From NCBI GenBank assembly GCA_018971065.1, contig JAGWVC010000006.1:1-62052 (forward strand): a DNA stretch of 62,052 nt. The letters run 5' to 3'. Below the pieces are notes generated by a model that saw nothing but the letters and a program-made list of their open reading frames with translations, was not told the origin of the DNA and ran no database searches. The position numbers were made by a program, and so were the translations under genes. The stretch comes from Sphingomonadales bacterium (GTDB lineage: Bacteria; Pseudomonadota; Alphaproteobacteria; Sphingomonadales; Sphingomonadaceae). Of this stretch, positions 52,866-62,008 are shown piece by piece (position 1 is the stretch's first letter; each line of letters starts with the position of its first letter).

Positions 52866-53617
52866 ACCCCTGCCCCCATGCCGCCGGTCACCCGCAGCAC
52901 TTCGCCGGTGACAAAGCTTGCCTTTGGCGATGTCAGCCACAACATGGCCTCGACGATGTGCTCCTCCAGCCCGTCGTCGCCGATCAACTGCATGGCCTTC
53001 ACCCGCGCCTTGGTCGCCTCGGGCAGTTCCGCCCGGATCGTCTCGGTCAGCATCAGCCCCGGCGAGATCGCGTTGACGCGGATGCCCTGCGGACCCAGCT
53101 CGCGCGCGAACGTGATCGTCAGCCCCGCCACCGCCAGCTTGGAATCGCCATAGGCGCTGCCGCCCATATGCGCCGCCGACGACGAAATATTGACCATGCT
53201 GGCACCCTTGCGCCCGCCCATGTGCGCCGCCGCCGCCAGCGTGCAGGTGACGACGCCCAGCACGTTCACCTCGAACAGACGCCGCACTTTCGCCAGGCCC
53301 ATCTTCAGGATCGGCTGGCCATATTCGTCGCTGTGCAACCCGGCGTTGTTGATCAGAATGTCGATGCCGCCGTTCACTGTCGCCGCTTCGGCCATCACCT
53401 CCGCCATCCGCGCCTCATCGGTCACGTCGCCACCCAGCCCCAGCGCCGAGCCGCCGCCGGCGCGAATGTCGGCCGCCGCTGCCTCGGCCACGGTCCCATC
53501 AATATCGACCAGCACGACATGCGCGCCCTCAGCCGCCAGTGCCGTGCCGAACGCCTTGCCGAACCCGCGTCCGCCGCCGGTCACCACCGCGGTCGTCCCG
53601 CTGCGCATTCCACTCAT
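52862..53617 (-). CDS. SDR family oxidoreductase
   Basis: A 251-residue classical SDR: cofactor loop VVTGGGRGFGKAFG, VLVDID, NNAG in the middle, catalytic Ser in NISSSAAHMGG and Y-x3-K in YGDSK, with a C-terminal TGEVLRVTGGM. NAD(P)-dependent. The start codon abuts the stop of the KirBac gene with no spacer, so the two are probably co-transcribed although their functions look unrelated. Confidence 0.92.
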   Translation of the reverse strand: MSGMRSGTTAVVTGGGRGFGKAFGTALAAEGAHVVLVDIDGTVAEAAAADIRAGGGSALGLGGDVTDEARMAEVMAEAATVNGGIDILINNAGLHSDEYGQPILKMGLAKVRRLFEVNVLGVVTCTLAAAAHMGGRKGASMVNISSSAAHMGGSAYGDSKLAVAGLTITFARELGPQGIRVNAISPGLMLTETIRAELPEATKARVKAMQLIGDDGLEEHIVEAMLWLTSPKASFVTGEVLRVTGGMGAGV

Positions 53618-54586
53618 CTAGCCGTCCCCCAAAGGTTGCTGTTCTTCAATGTCGTGGAACCGGCGATAGTCGATCGTCCGCGTCCCGTCTTGATCGCTCG
53701 CGACAATGTCCACGAACCGCGCGCCCCAGCGCACGTCGTCCTCGTCATAGACCCAGCGCCCGTGGATCACCTGGCCGCTGGCCTCGTCATGGCCGGAAAC
53801 CAGCACCAGCAGTTCCTCGCCCCCCAGCGGGCCGCCCGCCTCCAGCCAGCCGTGCAGCGGGCTGTCGGCATCGATGGCGTGCATGATCGTCCAGGTCAGC
53901 GTGAAAGTCGGGTTGCTGTCACGTATCAGCTTCAGATCGACGAAGCGGCGCATCGGCGTGCCGCCGATCTCGGCATCGACCAGCAGCGACAGCCGCGCCT
54001 CGGCGGCATAGACCATGTTGTGCCGCTGGTTGGCGGCGCGCAGCATCAGGGTGGGCACCCCGTCCACCTCGCGCACCACCAGCACCCGGCTGAACGCGAT
54101 CCGCGCCGTCGGCCGCGAAAACCGCGCGAAGGCGATGCCGGTGGCGAGCGCGAACATCACCAGCCCCAGCGTGATCTCCACCACCACGATCACATTGGCG
54201 TAAAGCGACAGCGGATACATGTTGCCATAGCCAATGGTGGCAACGGTGTGGACGCTGAAGAAGAAATCGCGCCAGAATGGCCAGACCCCGTCGATTTCCT
54301 GCCCGCCCGCCAGACCGGCCTGATCGAGCCGGTAGAGCCCGGCGAACAGCAGGTTGAAGGCCAGAAAAGCGCCGGCGAACAGCAGCCCCAGCACCCGCCA
54401 GCGGGCGCGCATGGCGCGGTGATAGACGTCCTCGGCCAGCCCACGCGGCAGGCCCAGCGGGCGTACGCGGATGGTGCCCTCGCGGATTGCCTGTGTGACC
54501 AGTGAGGGCGTCTGGCGGGTTTCCGCGCGTGCTTCGCGGCGATGGTGCCCGGCGGGTGCCGTGGTGGCGGTGTGGGGATCGGCCAT
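53618..54586 (-). CDS. KirBac-type inward rectifier potassium channel
   Basis: A 322-residue channel with an N-terminal slide-helix region, two membrane helices (about 65-88 and 130-152) around the selectivity filter TIGYGNMYP, and a C-terminal cytoplasmic immunoglobulin-like Kir domain (FSRVLVVREVDGVPTLMLRA, TLTWTIMHAIDADSPLHGW). Bacterial Kir channels conduct K+ and are regulated by lipids, pH or ligands. It lies upstream of and abutting the SDR gene. Confidence 0.93.
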   Translation of the reverse strand: MADPHTATTAPAGHHRREARAETRQTPSLVTQAIREGTIRVRPLGLPRGLAEDVYHRAMRARWRVLGLLFAGAFLAFNLLFAGLYRLDQAGLAGGQEIDGVWPFWRDFFFSVHTVATIGYGNMYPLSLYANVIVVVEITLGLVMFALATGIAFARFSRPTARIAFSRVLVVREVDGVPTLMLRAANQRHNMVYAAEARLSLLVDAEIGGTPMRRFVDLKLIRDSNPTFTLTWTIMHAIDADSPLHGWLEAGGPLGGEELLVLVSGHDEASGQVIHGRWVYDEDDVRWGARFVDIVASDQDGTRTIDYRRFHDIEEQQPLGDG

Positions 54587-54624
54587 TAGGGCAGGCTAAC
54601 GGCGCAACAGGGTCGCCACAAGCG

Positions 54625-56127
54625 TCAGCGCGGTTCGCTCAGCCGATAGCGCAAGGTGCGCACCGCATTGGCCGGAATCATCGCCCGCCACAGGTCCTCG
54701 CCCTTGTCGCGCACCAGCGCGGCGCTGGCGGAATCGATCCGCCGGCGCGGGTCATGCCGCAATGCCGCCTCGTAGCGCACCGCGAACGGGTTGGCATTGC
54801 GCACGGTCAGCACGCGCGCGCCCGCCACGCCGACCACCTGGCTGGCCGTCACCGGCGGGGCCGGGCCGATGCGCACGTCGGCGTCCTCGTCCACCGCCAG
54901 ATCGCGCAAAGGCCCCTCGCCCGCCAGCATCGACCGCCCGCCGGCATCCTCGAACACCGCCACCTTGCCCGCCGGCAGCGCCCGGCCCAGCCCGTCCGCC
55001 TTGCGGTTGCGCAGCCGCAACAGCCGTGTCGCTGCTGCCTCGCCCGCCCCTTCGACCCACAGGTCGCTGCGATAGACCGCCTGCACTTTCACGCCATCGA
55101 GCTGGAACAGCGCCACCTGCTTCTGCGCCCGCGCCGCCACCGTGGTCGGCACCGGCACGCGATAAAGTCGCAGGTCGCCCAGCGATTCCTCCGCCGCCGT
55201 CACCGTGAACGGCGCGCTCTGCATCGCTTCCGTGCGCCGTTGCCCCGTCACAACGATGTCTGCGGCCATCGGCGCCGGAGCGGGCATCGGCGGTGCCATC
55301 ACCAGCGGCGCCGGTGGGGGGCGGAAAAAACAGTGCATCACCAGTTCTTCCGCCTGGCGCGGTTCGGGCGCCGAATCCTCGCGATTGACCTTGCCGCCCA
55401 CCACCGCCGTATCGGCGTCGGCAAACCCGGTGCTGTCGCTGCTGGCCAGAGTCACCCAGCCCAGCACGGCGGCGCGGCCGTCGCGCCGCAAGTGAACGAC
55501 ATAATCGGCCTGCCAGTCGAACCCCCAAGCCAGATAAGACAGCGTCACCGTGGCCTTGACCGGCGCGGGTGCCTCGGTTTCCACCGACAGCGTCGGTCGG
55601 GCCGAAAGCCCGTCAGGCACGCCATCATGGACCAGATCGTCGCTGGTCGGCCCGCAGTCCACCGCCTCGAACCCCGCCTGCGTCTGCACGATCGTCGCGC
55701 CGTCCGGGCCGGAGCGGATCACGGCGCGCTCCTCGCGCACCGCGCCGGTCTTGAGGTTGGCCCGCCGCAGCGTCACCGGCCGCCCGAATGCCCGCGCATA
55801 AAGGTTGCGCGGCGACAGCAGCTCGGCGTCCAGGTTCTTCTCGCGCACGCCGGCCGGCAGCCCGCTGACCAGCGCCGATTCGGGCAGCATCCCCGCCGCC
55901 ACGCCCTCGAACCGCAGCGTCGCCTTGCCGGCGGGCAGCGATACCTCGCGCGTTTCAGTGACGAGTGCGTAGCCCTGCAGCCAATCGCGATCCATCGCCT
56001 CGCCCGGGCCGCGCTCGGGCGCGCGATAAATGGTCACCCCCACCTTGCCCGGCCCATCGGACGTGACCACCGGCTCTGCCCCCAGCGGCGCACCCGCCAT
56101 CGCGGCCAGCAGCAACAGCCGACGCAT
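54625..56127 (-). CDS. DUF4139 domain-containing exported protein, copy 2
   Basis: A 500-residue protein with a signal peptide (MRRLLLLAAMAGAPLGAEP) and the DUF4139-type layout: an N-terminal region with TREVSLPAGKATLRFEGV, then LTLSYLAWGFDWQADYVVHL-like strands, a Pro/Ala-rich linker (about 275-300) and a C-terminal beta domain ending VRTLRYRLSEPR. Function of the family is unknown. It follows the first copy by 8 bases. One stretch (AADIVVTGQRRTEA) resembles TonB-box-containing signal ends but this is probably chance. Confidence 0.78.
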   Translation of the reverse strand: MRRLLLLAAMAGAPLGAEPVVTSDGPGKVGVTIYRAPERGPGEAMDRDWLQGYALVTETREVSLPAGKATLRFEGVAAGMLPESALVSGLPAGVREKNLDAELLSPRNLYARAFGRPVTLRRANLKTGAVREERAVIRSGPDGATIVQTQAGFEAVDCGPTSDDLVHDGVPDGLSARPTLSVETEAPAPVKATVTLSYLAWGFDWQADYVVHLRRDGRAAVLGWVTLASSDSTGFADADTAVVGGKVNREDSAPEPRQAEELVMHCFFRPPPAPLVMAPPMPAPAPMAADIVVTGQRRTEAMQSAPFTVTAAEESLGDLRLYRVPVPTTVAARAQKQVALFQLDGVKVQAVYRSDLWVEGAGEAAATRLLRLRNRKADGLGRALPAGKVAVFEDAGGRSMLAGEGPLRDLAVDEDADVRIGPAPPVTASQVVGVAGARVLTVRNANPFAVRYEAALRHDPRRRIDSASAALVRDKGEDLWRAMIPANAVRTLRYRLSEPR

Positions 56128-56135
56128 CGCCAGCC

Positions 56136-57602
56136 TCAATACCGCGTGTCGAACTGAACGGTCAGTTTCGTCTGGCCATTGGCCGGCACATCCACAAGCC
56201 AGGCGCGTTCGTCGGCGGAGCGTTGTTCCCCCTTCACGCTCTCGCTGGGCACGCGCACGTCGTACGCCCCCCACCAGCGATCCAGCCCGCGCTGCACCAC
56301 TTCCACCTTCACCGGCTCCGCCCGCGCGTTAGTAACGGTATACGTCATCGTTGTGCGCCAGTAGTCCTTCGCCACCTGCGTCTCGATCACGCTGGTCCGC
56401 CCGTCCACCGTCACCCGCCAGTGCGCGCTGCGCTGCCACTCATCGCCGGTGATGCGCTCGCGCTTTTCCAGGTTCGGCCGCACCTTCACGTCGAACGCCT
56501 CGCCGGTCTTGATCGCCAGAACCGAGCCCATCGGCGTGTGGCCGATCGCGTTCTCGCCGATGAACTGCGGCTGTCCCCGGCCGTCGCGCATGTAGACGCG
56601 CACCGCGCCGGCCGGCAGTGCATCGCCCAGTCCGCCCGCCTTTGCCGACGAGAACTGCAGCACGGTATCGACGCTGCGCGCCTCGGTCTGGTTCTCCAGC
56701 CAGTCGGCCACGAACAGATAGCGCTTCACCGCCGGCACGCCGTTCACGTTCAGGAAGCTGACCTGCTTCTGCTGCGCATTGGCCACCGTGGTGCGCCCGG
56801 CCAGCGGGTACAGGTAATAATCGCCCAGCCGCTCCCGCGCCGCGCTTTCGGTGCCCATGCGGTTGCCCGGCACGGCCTGCCGACCATAGTTCTGCCCCCC
56901 GCCGATCGCGCCGGGCGATCCCGCCACCAGCAACAATTTGGCATTGCCGAAGCCGGTGCCGCTGGTGTTGTTCAGCGTGACCCAGCCCTGCATGTCCAGC
57001 TTGCCGTCACGCTCATCGAACAGCGCGACATAATCGGCGTGCCAGCCGAACCCGGTGGACAGATAACGCAGCGTCAGCGGCCGTCGCCCGGCGCGCGCGG
57101 CGTCCAGAGTCACCGACAGCGTCGGGCTGGCGCGCAGGTTGGGCGGCAGGGTGGGAAACACCACGCGGCCGCCGTAGTTGCCCAGGACCTCGATCCGCTG
57201 GCCCACGCGCACCACGGTGCCGCCGTTGTTGGCCAGCACCTGCGCCGCCTCGCTGGTTTCGGCGCCGGTGGCGGGGTTGGTGCGCACCAGCGTGACCGCC
57301 TGCCCCACCGCCTTGTCCATCAGCTTCTCGGGGGTCAGCAGGTCGTAATCGAAGTTCTGCTCGACAATGCCGACGCCGCTGCCCGCCAGAGTGACCGTCT
57401 CGGGCCGGATCGCCGCCGAAACCTCGGGAAATTCCTGACGCGAACGCCCCACAGGCAGCGCCAGCTCGCGGGTGTCCTCCACCAGCGCCAGATCGTTGTT
57501 GTAGATGGTCAGCGCCACATCACCCTGGCCCGCAGGCGGCTCGGCCGCTGCCGCCGATGCGACCAGACCCAACGCCCCCACGATCACCTTGCCGCGCCGC
57601 AT
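56136..57602 (-). CDS. DUF4139 domain-containing exported protein, copy 1
   Basis: A 488-residue protein with a signal peptide (VIVGALGLVASAAAAEP) and the family order LTIYNNDLALVEDTRELALP, then LRYLSTGFGWHADYVALFDE, GWVTLNNTSGTGFGNAKL, and a C-terminal domain with WRTTMTYTVTNARAEPVKVE. Paralogue of the next gene, which it precedes by 8 bases. Likely periplasmic or outer-membrane associated; role unknown. Divergent from the DHA2 exporter gene with 145 bases between starts. Confidence 0.82.
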   Translation of the reverse strand: MRRGKVIVGALGLVASAAAAEPPAGQGDVALTIYNNDLALVEDTRELALPVGRSRQEFPEVSAAIRPETVTLAGSGVGIVEQNFDYDLLTPEKLMDKAVGQAVTLVRTNPATGAETSEAAQVLANNGGTVVRVGQRIEVLGNYGGRVVFPTLPPNLRASPTLSVTLDAARAGRRPLTLRYLSTGFGWHADYVALFDERDGKLDMQGWVTLNNTSGTGFGNAKLLLVAGSPGAIGGGQNYGRQAVPGNRMGTESAARERLGDYYLYPLAGRTTVANAQQKQVSFLNVNGVPAVKRYLFVADWLENQTEARSVDTVLQFSSAKAGGLGDALPAGAVRVYMRDGRGQPQFIGENAIGHTPMGSVLAIKTGEAFDVKVRPNLEKRERITGDEWQRSAHWRVTVDGRTSVIETQVAKDYWRTTMTYTVTNARAEPVKVEVVQRGLDRWWGAYDVRVPSESVKGEQRSADERAWLVDVPANGQTKLTVQFDTRY

Positions 57603-57747
57603 CGCCGTTCCTCCGACATTTGCGGCAACCTTGTGCGGAAAACCTCGCGGTTTCCGCCAGTTGCCGGGGGAGACTGCCACGCCAGCCGCATCCGGGCAAG
57701 CGCGCGCGTGCTTGCGCACCGCGATCGGCCGGGCCAGACGTCGCACG

Positions 57748-59232
57748 ATGTCCGCCGCCGACCCCATCGCCCGCAATCGCGGCGCCATCACCTTCGGCAT
57801 CATCCTGACCACGTTGATGAGCGCGCTGGACACCACCGTGGCCAACATCGCGCTGCCGCACATCCAGGGCAGCCTTTCCGCCTCGCCCGAACAGATCACC
57901 TGGGTGATCACATCGTACATCGTCGCCACTGCGGTCACCATTCCGGTCAGCGGCTGGCTCTCCAGCCATTTCGGACTGAAGCCGATGCTGATCGCCTGCA
58001 TCGCCGGCTTCACGCTGACATCGCTGGCCTGCGGCCTTGCCACCAGCCTGCCCGAACTGGTGCTGTTCCGCATCGCGCAAGGGGTGATCGCCGCGCCGCT
58101 GATGCCGGTGACGCAAGCGGTGCTGCTGAACATCAACCCGCCCGAGCGGCACGGCCGGGCGATGGCGCTGTTCACGATGGCGGCGGTGCTGGCCCCCGCC
58201 GTCGGCCCGATCATCGGCGGCTGGCTGACCGAGGCGCTGTCGTGGCGCTGGTGCTTCTTCATCAACCTGCCCGCCGGGGTGCTGTCGATCGTCATCCTCG
58301 CCACCGTGCTGCCGGCATCGCCGCCGCGCCCCGGCCGCTTCGACTTCCTGGGCTTCGGCGCGCTGGGTCTGGCGATCGGCTGCCTGCAACTCGTGCTCGA
58401 TCGCGGCACCACGCTGGACTGGTTCGACAGCCGCGAGATCGTGATCGAGGCCACGTTGTCCGCCACCGCCTTCGCGGTCTACCTGATCCACAGCATGACA
58501 TCGCCTGCCCCGCTGTTCCCGCTGGCGATCTTCCGTGATCGCAACCTCGTCACCGCCTCGGTGTTCGGCTTCCTGTTCTCGATCCTGACGTTCACCAGCT
58601 TCACGCTGCTGCCGCTGATGATGCAGGGCCTGCTGGGCTATTCGGTGATTCACGCCGGCTGGCTGTCGGTGCCGCGCGGCCTGTTGATGCTGCTGATCCT
58701 GCAATTCATGGGCCGGATCGATCAGTTGGTCGATCGCCGCGTGCTGGTGGCCGTGGGCCTGTTCTTCTTCGTGCTGGCGTTCTGGGAGATGGGCCGGTTC
58801 AGCCTCGACATGGACGGCGACACCATCGTCTGGGCCACGCTGCTGCAGGGGGTGGGCCAGGGCATCCTGTTCGTGCCGCTGGCAACGCTGGGCTTCGCCA
58901 CGATAGCGCCGCGCCTGCGCGCCGATGGCGCCGCGTTCAACGCATTGATGCGCAACGTCGGCGGCAGCGCCGGCGTCGCGGCAATGCAGGCGCTGGCTGC
59001 CCGCAATGCCCAGGCGGCGCACACCCGCCTTGCCGCGCACATCGTTCCGGGCGATCCGCGTGTCGCCACGCTGCCTGACGGAATCTCGCCGCCGCTGCTG
59101 GACGGGCTGATCAACCGGCAGGCGATGATGCTGGCCTATGTCCAGGATTTCCGGCTGATGACGCTGATCGGCCTGCTGTGCATCCCGCTGGTGCTGCTGA
59201 TGCGCACGCGGCGGCAACCCGGGGCGCGCTGA
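57748..59232 (+). CDS. DHA2 family (EmrB-type) multidrug MFS exporter
   Basis: A 494-residue major facilitator with 14 predicted helices. The DHA2 signature LMSALDTTVANIALPHIQGS is in helix 1; the motif-A loop is GWLSSHFGLKPML, and motif C-like GPIIGGWL follows. It exports drugs or toxic compounds using the proton gradient. The partner EmrA membrane-fusion gene is not adjacent in the window. The ATG at 57748 is the only well-placed start. Confidence 0.92.
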   Translation: MSAADPIARNRGAITFGIILTTLMSALDTTVANIALPHIQGSLSASPEQITWVITSYIVATAVTIPVSGWLSSHFGLKPMLIACIAGFTLTSLACGLATSLPELVLFRIAQGVIAAPLMPVTQAVLLNINPPERHGRAMALFTMAAVLAPAVGPIIGGWLTEALSWRWCFFINLPAGVLSIVILATVLPASPPRPGRFDFLGFGALGLAIGCLQLVLDRGTTLDWFDSREIVIEATLSATAFAVYLIHSMTSPAPLFPLAIFRDRNLVTASVFGFLFSILTFTSFTLLPLMMQGLLGYSVIHAGWLSVPRGLLMLLILQFMGRIDQLVDRRVLVAVGLFFFVLAFWEMGRFSLDMDGDTIVWATLLQGVGQGILFVPLATLGFATIAPRLRADGAAFNALMRNVGGSAGVAAMQALAARNAQAAHTRLAAHIVPGDPRVATLPDGISPPLLDGLINRQAMMLAYVQDFRLMTLIGLLCIPLVLLMRTRRQPGAR

Positions 59233-59273
59233 GCGCTCCCCGGGCCATTACCGATAACACCACCGGTCACGCG

Positions 59274-60128
59274 TCAGAAGTGATAGCTCAGGGTGCCGCG
59301 GAAGGTGTTGAACTGGTAGTTGCGCGAGGCGCGCATGTTGGTCTGCCCGCCGGCCAGCACGAACGGGCTGGTGGCCGGGGCAGTGCCCTGGGTCACCGCG
59401 ACATAGTACTGGTCGTCCTTGTACTTGTTGTACAGCCACTCCAGACCCAGGCTCACTTTCGGCGTCACCATCACTTCGGCGCCGCCGCCAGCCTGCCAGC
59501 CCCAGCGCCAGCTATCCGGGTTCACTTCGGTGAAGGTGTTCGCGGTGTTGGTGGTGCGGAAGATGTGCTTCATCTTCGCATAGCCGATGCCGCCGGTGGC
59601 ATAGAACAGCCCGCCGCCGTCGGGCGTCCAACCGAGCCGGCCGCGCAGCGCGACGCCATAGTCGATCCCGCGCGAAATCCGATAGGCGTTGCCCGCCGAA
59701 CTGAACGCCGAGGTCGCGTCACGCGCCTTGTTGGTCGATCCTTCCAGCACCGCGCCCGCCACCAGATGACCCATGCGCTTGTCCCAGCCCAGCCGCACGG
59801 CATAGTCCATGCGGTTGCGGTCGGGACGGCAATCGCCCGGCGTGGTGCTGGCATAGTAGCCGCGACAGAACCCCGGCGCGAACGCGTCGGCGCCGCTCGC
59901 CGTCGTTACCGTATCGCCGAACGTGCCGTCGTTGTTGCGGTCGAACAGCAGCTTGTTGTTGCTGCCGTTGGCGCCGTTCGCCCAGCCGACCGCACCTGAG
60001 ACGTAGGGGCCGTCGTAGGTATGCGCGCGCCAGTCGTCGTCGCGCGGCGCATCCTGCGCGTGGGCCGGCATGGCAAGCAGCGGCAGCGCGGCAATCGCGG
60101 CCAGGGCGGTCAATCGGAAAACGGGCAT
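59274..60128 (-). CDS. Outer-membrane beta-barrel protein
   Basis: A 284-residue protein: signal peptide cleaved after AHA (about residue 24), then strands alternating hydrophobic residues (YVSGAVGWANG, DYAVRLGWDKRM, GVALRGRLGWTPDGG, LFYATGGIGYAKM, VSLGLEWLYNKY) and a C-terminal LSYHF with the terminal aromatic Phe for barrel insertion. It fits the OmpA-like 8-stranded beta-barrel family. Two Cys in the loop CRGYYASTTPGDC could form a disulfide. Ligand unknown; GAGGAG precedes the ATG. Confidence 0.85.
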   Translation of the reverse strand: MPVFRLTALAAIAALPLLAMPAHAQDAPRDDDWRAHTYDGPYVSGAVGWANGANGSNNKLLFDRNNDGTFGDTVTTASGADAFAPGFCRGYYASTTPGDCRPDRNRMDYAVRLGWDKRMGHLVAGAVLEGSTNKARDATSAFSSAGNAYRISRGIDYGVALRGRLGWTPDGGGLFYATGGIGYAKMKHIFRTTNTANTFTEVNPDSWRWGWQAGGGAEVMVTPKVSLGLEWLYNKYKDDQYYVAVTQGTAPATSPFVLAGGQTNMRASRNYQFNTFRGTLSYHF

Positions 60129-60335
60129 GGAAGGCTCCTCATCGGGGAATTCCCCCCTCCAACCGCCGCCGCAACCTGCCGGTTCCCCTTTGCGCGACGT
60201 ATAAATTTCATATGCTTGCGGGAACCTGTCGCCATGTCAGCACTTTGCGCAGCCAAGTGTGCCTTCCCCTGCGCGCCCATCCGTGCTGTGTTCGCGGCCA
60301 GACGACATGCGCGATCAACCGGGGGATTCCTGACG

Positions 60336-61322
60336 ATGCTGTTCCGTTCCGCCTTGATGTTCGACCTGCGTTCGGCCCCGTTCGGCACGCCGCACGAACA
60401 GATCTATCCCGCCGCGCTGGACATGATCGAATTCGCCGATCGCAAGGGCTTCGACAACGTCATCCTTGCCGAGCATCACGCTTCGCCGGATGGCTATTGC
60501 CCGGTCCCCGCCGTGTTCGCCGCCGCCGCCGGGGCGCGCACGAAGGACATCATGATCACCCTGTGCGCGCTGGTGCTGCCGTTGCACGATCCGGTGAAGC
60601 TGGCCGAAACCATCGCCGTCACCGATTTGGTCTGCGGCGGCCGCCTGCATACCGTCCTCGTCGCCGGCTATGCGCACCACGAATTCGCGATGTTCCGCAA
60701 ATCGATGAAGCAGCGCGGCCGGGCAATGGACCACGGCACCGAGGTGATCATGCGCGCGCTTTCAGGCGAACGCTTCATGGACGGGGACCGCGAGGTGTTC
60801 GTGCGGCCGATCCCGAAGGCATTTCCCAAGCTCTACATCGGCGGCGGCGTCCCCGCCTCGGCCGCGCGTGCGGCGCGGTTCGGGCTGGGCTTCAACCCGC
60901 TCAGCCCCGATCTCGATGCCGTCTATGTCGAGGAATGCCGCAAGCTGGGCACGGCCCCAGGGCCGATCTTCGGCCGCTCGGTCGGCACCCATTGCACCGA
61001 GAATGTCGAGCAGGCCTGGGCCGACATCGGCGAGTACATCCTGTGGATGGCCCGGTCCTATGCCGCGATCAGCGCCGATCCGAACGAATCGAATTCCCCG
61101 CTGCACGGTCTCGACACCATCGAGAAAGTCCGCGCCTCGGGCATGATCCAGGTGCTCACCCCCGACCAGTGCGTGGAACTGGCCCGGACGCGCCACCTGT
61201 CGCTGATGCCGCTGATCTCGGGCCTGCCGCCCGAAATCGGCTGGAAAAGCCTGGAGCTGTTCGCCGACAAGGCGCTGCCGCGCATTCAGGAAATGAACCG
61301 TGCCGATCGACGGCGTTCATGA
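60336..61322 (+). CDS. LLM class flavin-dependent oxidoreductase
   Basis: A 328-residue luciferase-like TIM-barrel protein. Diagnostic segments are FDNVILAEHHASPDGYCPVP, ITLCALVLPLHDPVKLAETI, LVCGGRLHTVLVAGY and GGGVPASAARAARFGLGF. Such enzymes use FMNH2 or F420; no F420 genes are in the window so FMN is more likely. Substrate unknown. The ATG at 60336 gives the natural N-terminus. Confidence 0.92.
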   Translation: MLFRSALMFDLRSAPFGTPHEQIYPAALDMIEFADRKGFDNVILAEHHASPDGYCPVPAVFAAAAGARTKDIMITLCALVLPLHDPVKLAETIAVTDLVCGGRLHTVLVAGYAHHEFAMFRKSMKQRGRAMDHGTEVIMRALSGERFMDGDREVFVRPIPKAFPKLYIGGGVPASAARAARFGLGFNPLSPDLDAVYVEECRKLGTAPGPIFGRSVGTHCTENVEQAWADIGEYILWMARSYAAISADPNESNSPLHGLDTIEKVRASGMIQVLTPDQCVELARTRHLSLMPLISGLPPEIGWKSLELFADKALPRIQEMNRADRRRS

Positions 61323-61446
61323 TCTCCGCATGAAACCTTAACGAAAGCTGCCAACGTTGCTCGCAGGCCGTTCAGGAACACAGGCGTAAACATGAACTCA
61401 AGACGGCGAATCGGGAGAAACCCCCGAACCGCCCAGGAGACAGCTC

Positions 61447-61830
61447 ATGTTCACCCAGTTCAAGAAAGCCGCCCTGAAGACCATTGGTGCCACTGCCCTT
61501 GCCGCCACCGCGCTGGCCAGCGCCACCCCGGCAATGGCCGATCCCTATCGCGGCCACCGTGGCGGCGACGTCGCCGGCCCGGCCATCGCCGCCGGTATCT
61601 TCGGCCTGGCGATCGGCGCGATCATCGCGTCCAGCTCGCACCACGACCGCGATCGCGAATATCGCGACGGCTACAACGGCTACAACGGGTACCAGAACTA
61701 CAACGCCTACAACGGCGGCTACTACCAGAACGGCGCCCCCCGCGCCTATTACAACGATCGCGACGGCTACCGCTATGACCATGACGGGCGGCCCTACGGC
61801 TACGATCGCAACGAACGTCGCGGCTGGTAA
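61447..61830 (+). CDS. Secreted Tyr/Gly/Asn-rich protein
   Basis: A 127-residue protein with a signal peptide (ALAATALASATPAMA, cleavage about residue 31), a glycine-zipper-like hydrophobic segment (GPAIAAGIFGLAIGAIIAS, about 44-62) and a C-terminal tail of repeated YNGY, YQN and YDRDG motifs. Probably inserted in or associated with the cell envelope. It resembles small glycine-zipper/RcnB-like envelope proteins common in sphingomonads; function unknown. CAGGAGA precedes the ATG. Confidence 0.75.
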   Translation: MFTQFKKAALKTIGATALAATALASATPAMADPYRGHRGGDVAGPAIAAGIFGLAIGAIIASSSHHDRDREYRDGYNGYNGYQNYNAYNGGYYQNGAPRAYYNDRDGYRYDHDGRPYGYDRNERRGW

Positions 61831-61855
61831 CCTCCCACCGATCGCCAGTCGCGCA

Positions 61856-61884
61856 GCGCCCCCTTCCCAGCCGGAAGGGGGCGC
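61856..61884 (+). terminator. Intrinsic hairpin after the secreted Tyr-rich protein
   Basis: Perfect 12-bp arms GCGCCCCCTTCC (61856-61867) and GGAAGGGGGCGC (61873-61884) with a 5-base loop, followed by TCTTGCG. The U-run is weak but the stem is very stable. Confidence 0.75.
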
Positions 61885-62008
61885 TCTTGCGTTCGCCGGC
61901 CCGTTTCGGCCCGCGCCGGCAACGTCCCGTCGGATCGCCGGGACCATTCAGGCCCGCGTAATCATCTTGCTTGCAGACCCGAACCAACAGCAAACAAGGA
62001 GAACAGAC

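Noticed and set aside
54625..56127. TonB-dependent receptor signature in the DUF4139 protein (DIVVTGQRR)
   Set aside because: The segment resembles a TonB box extension, but it is internal in a 500-residue protein without plug or barrel domains, so it is most likely coincidence.
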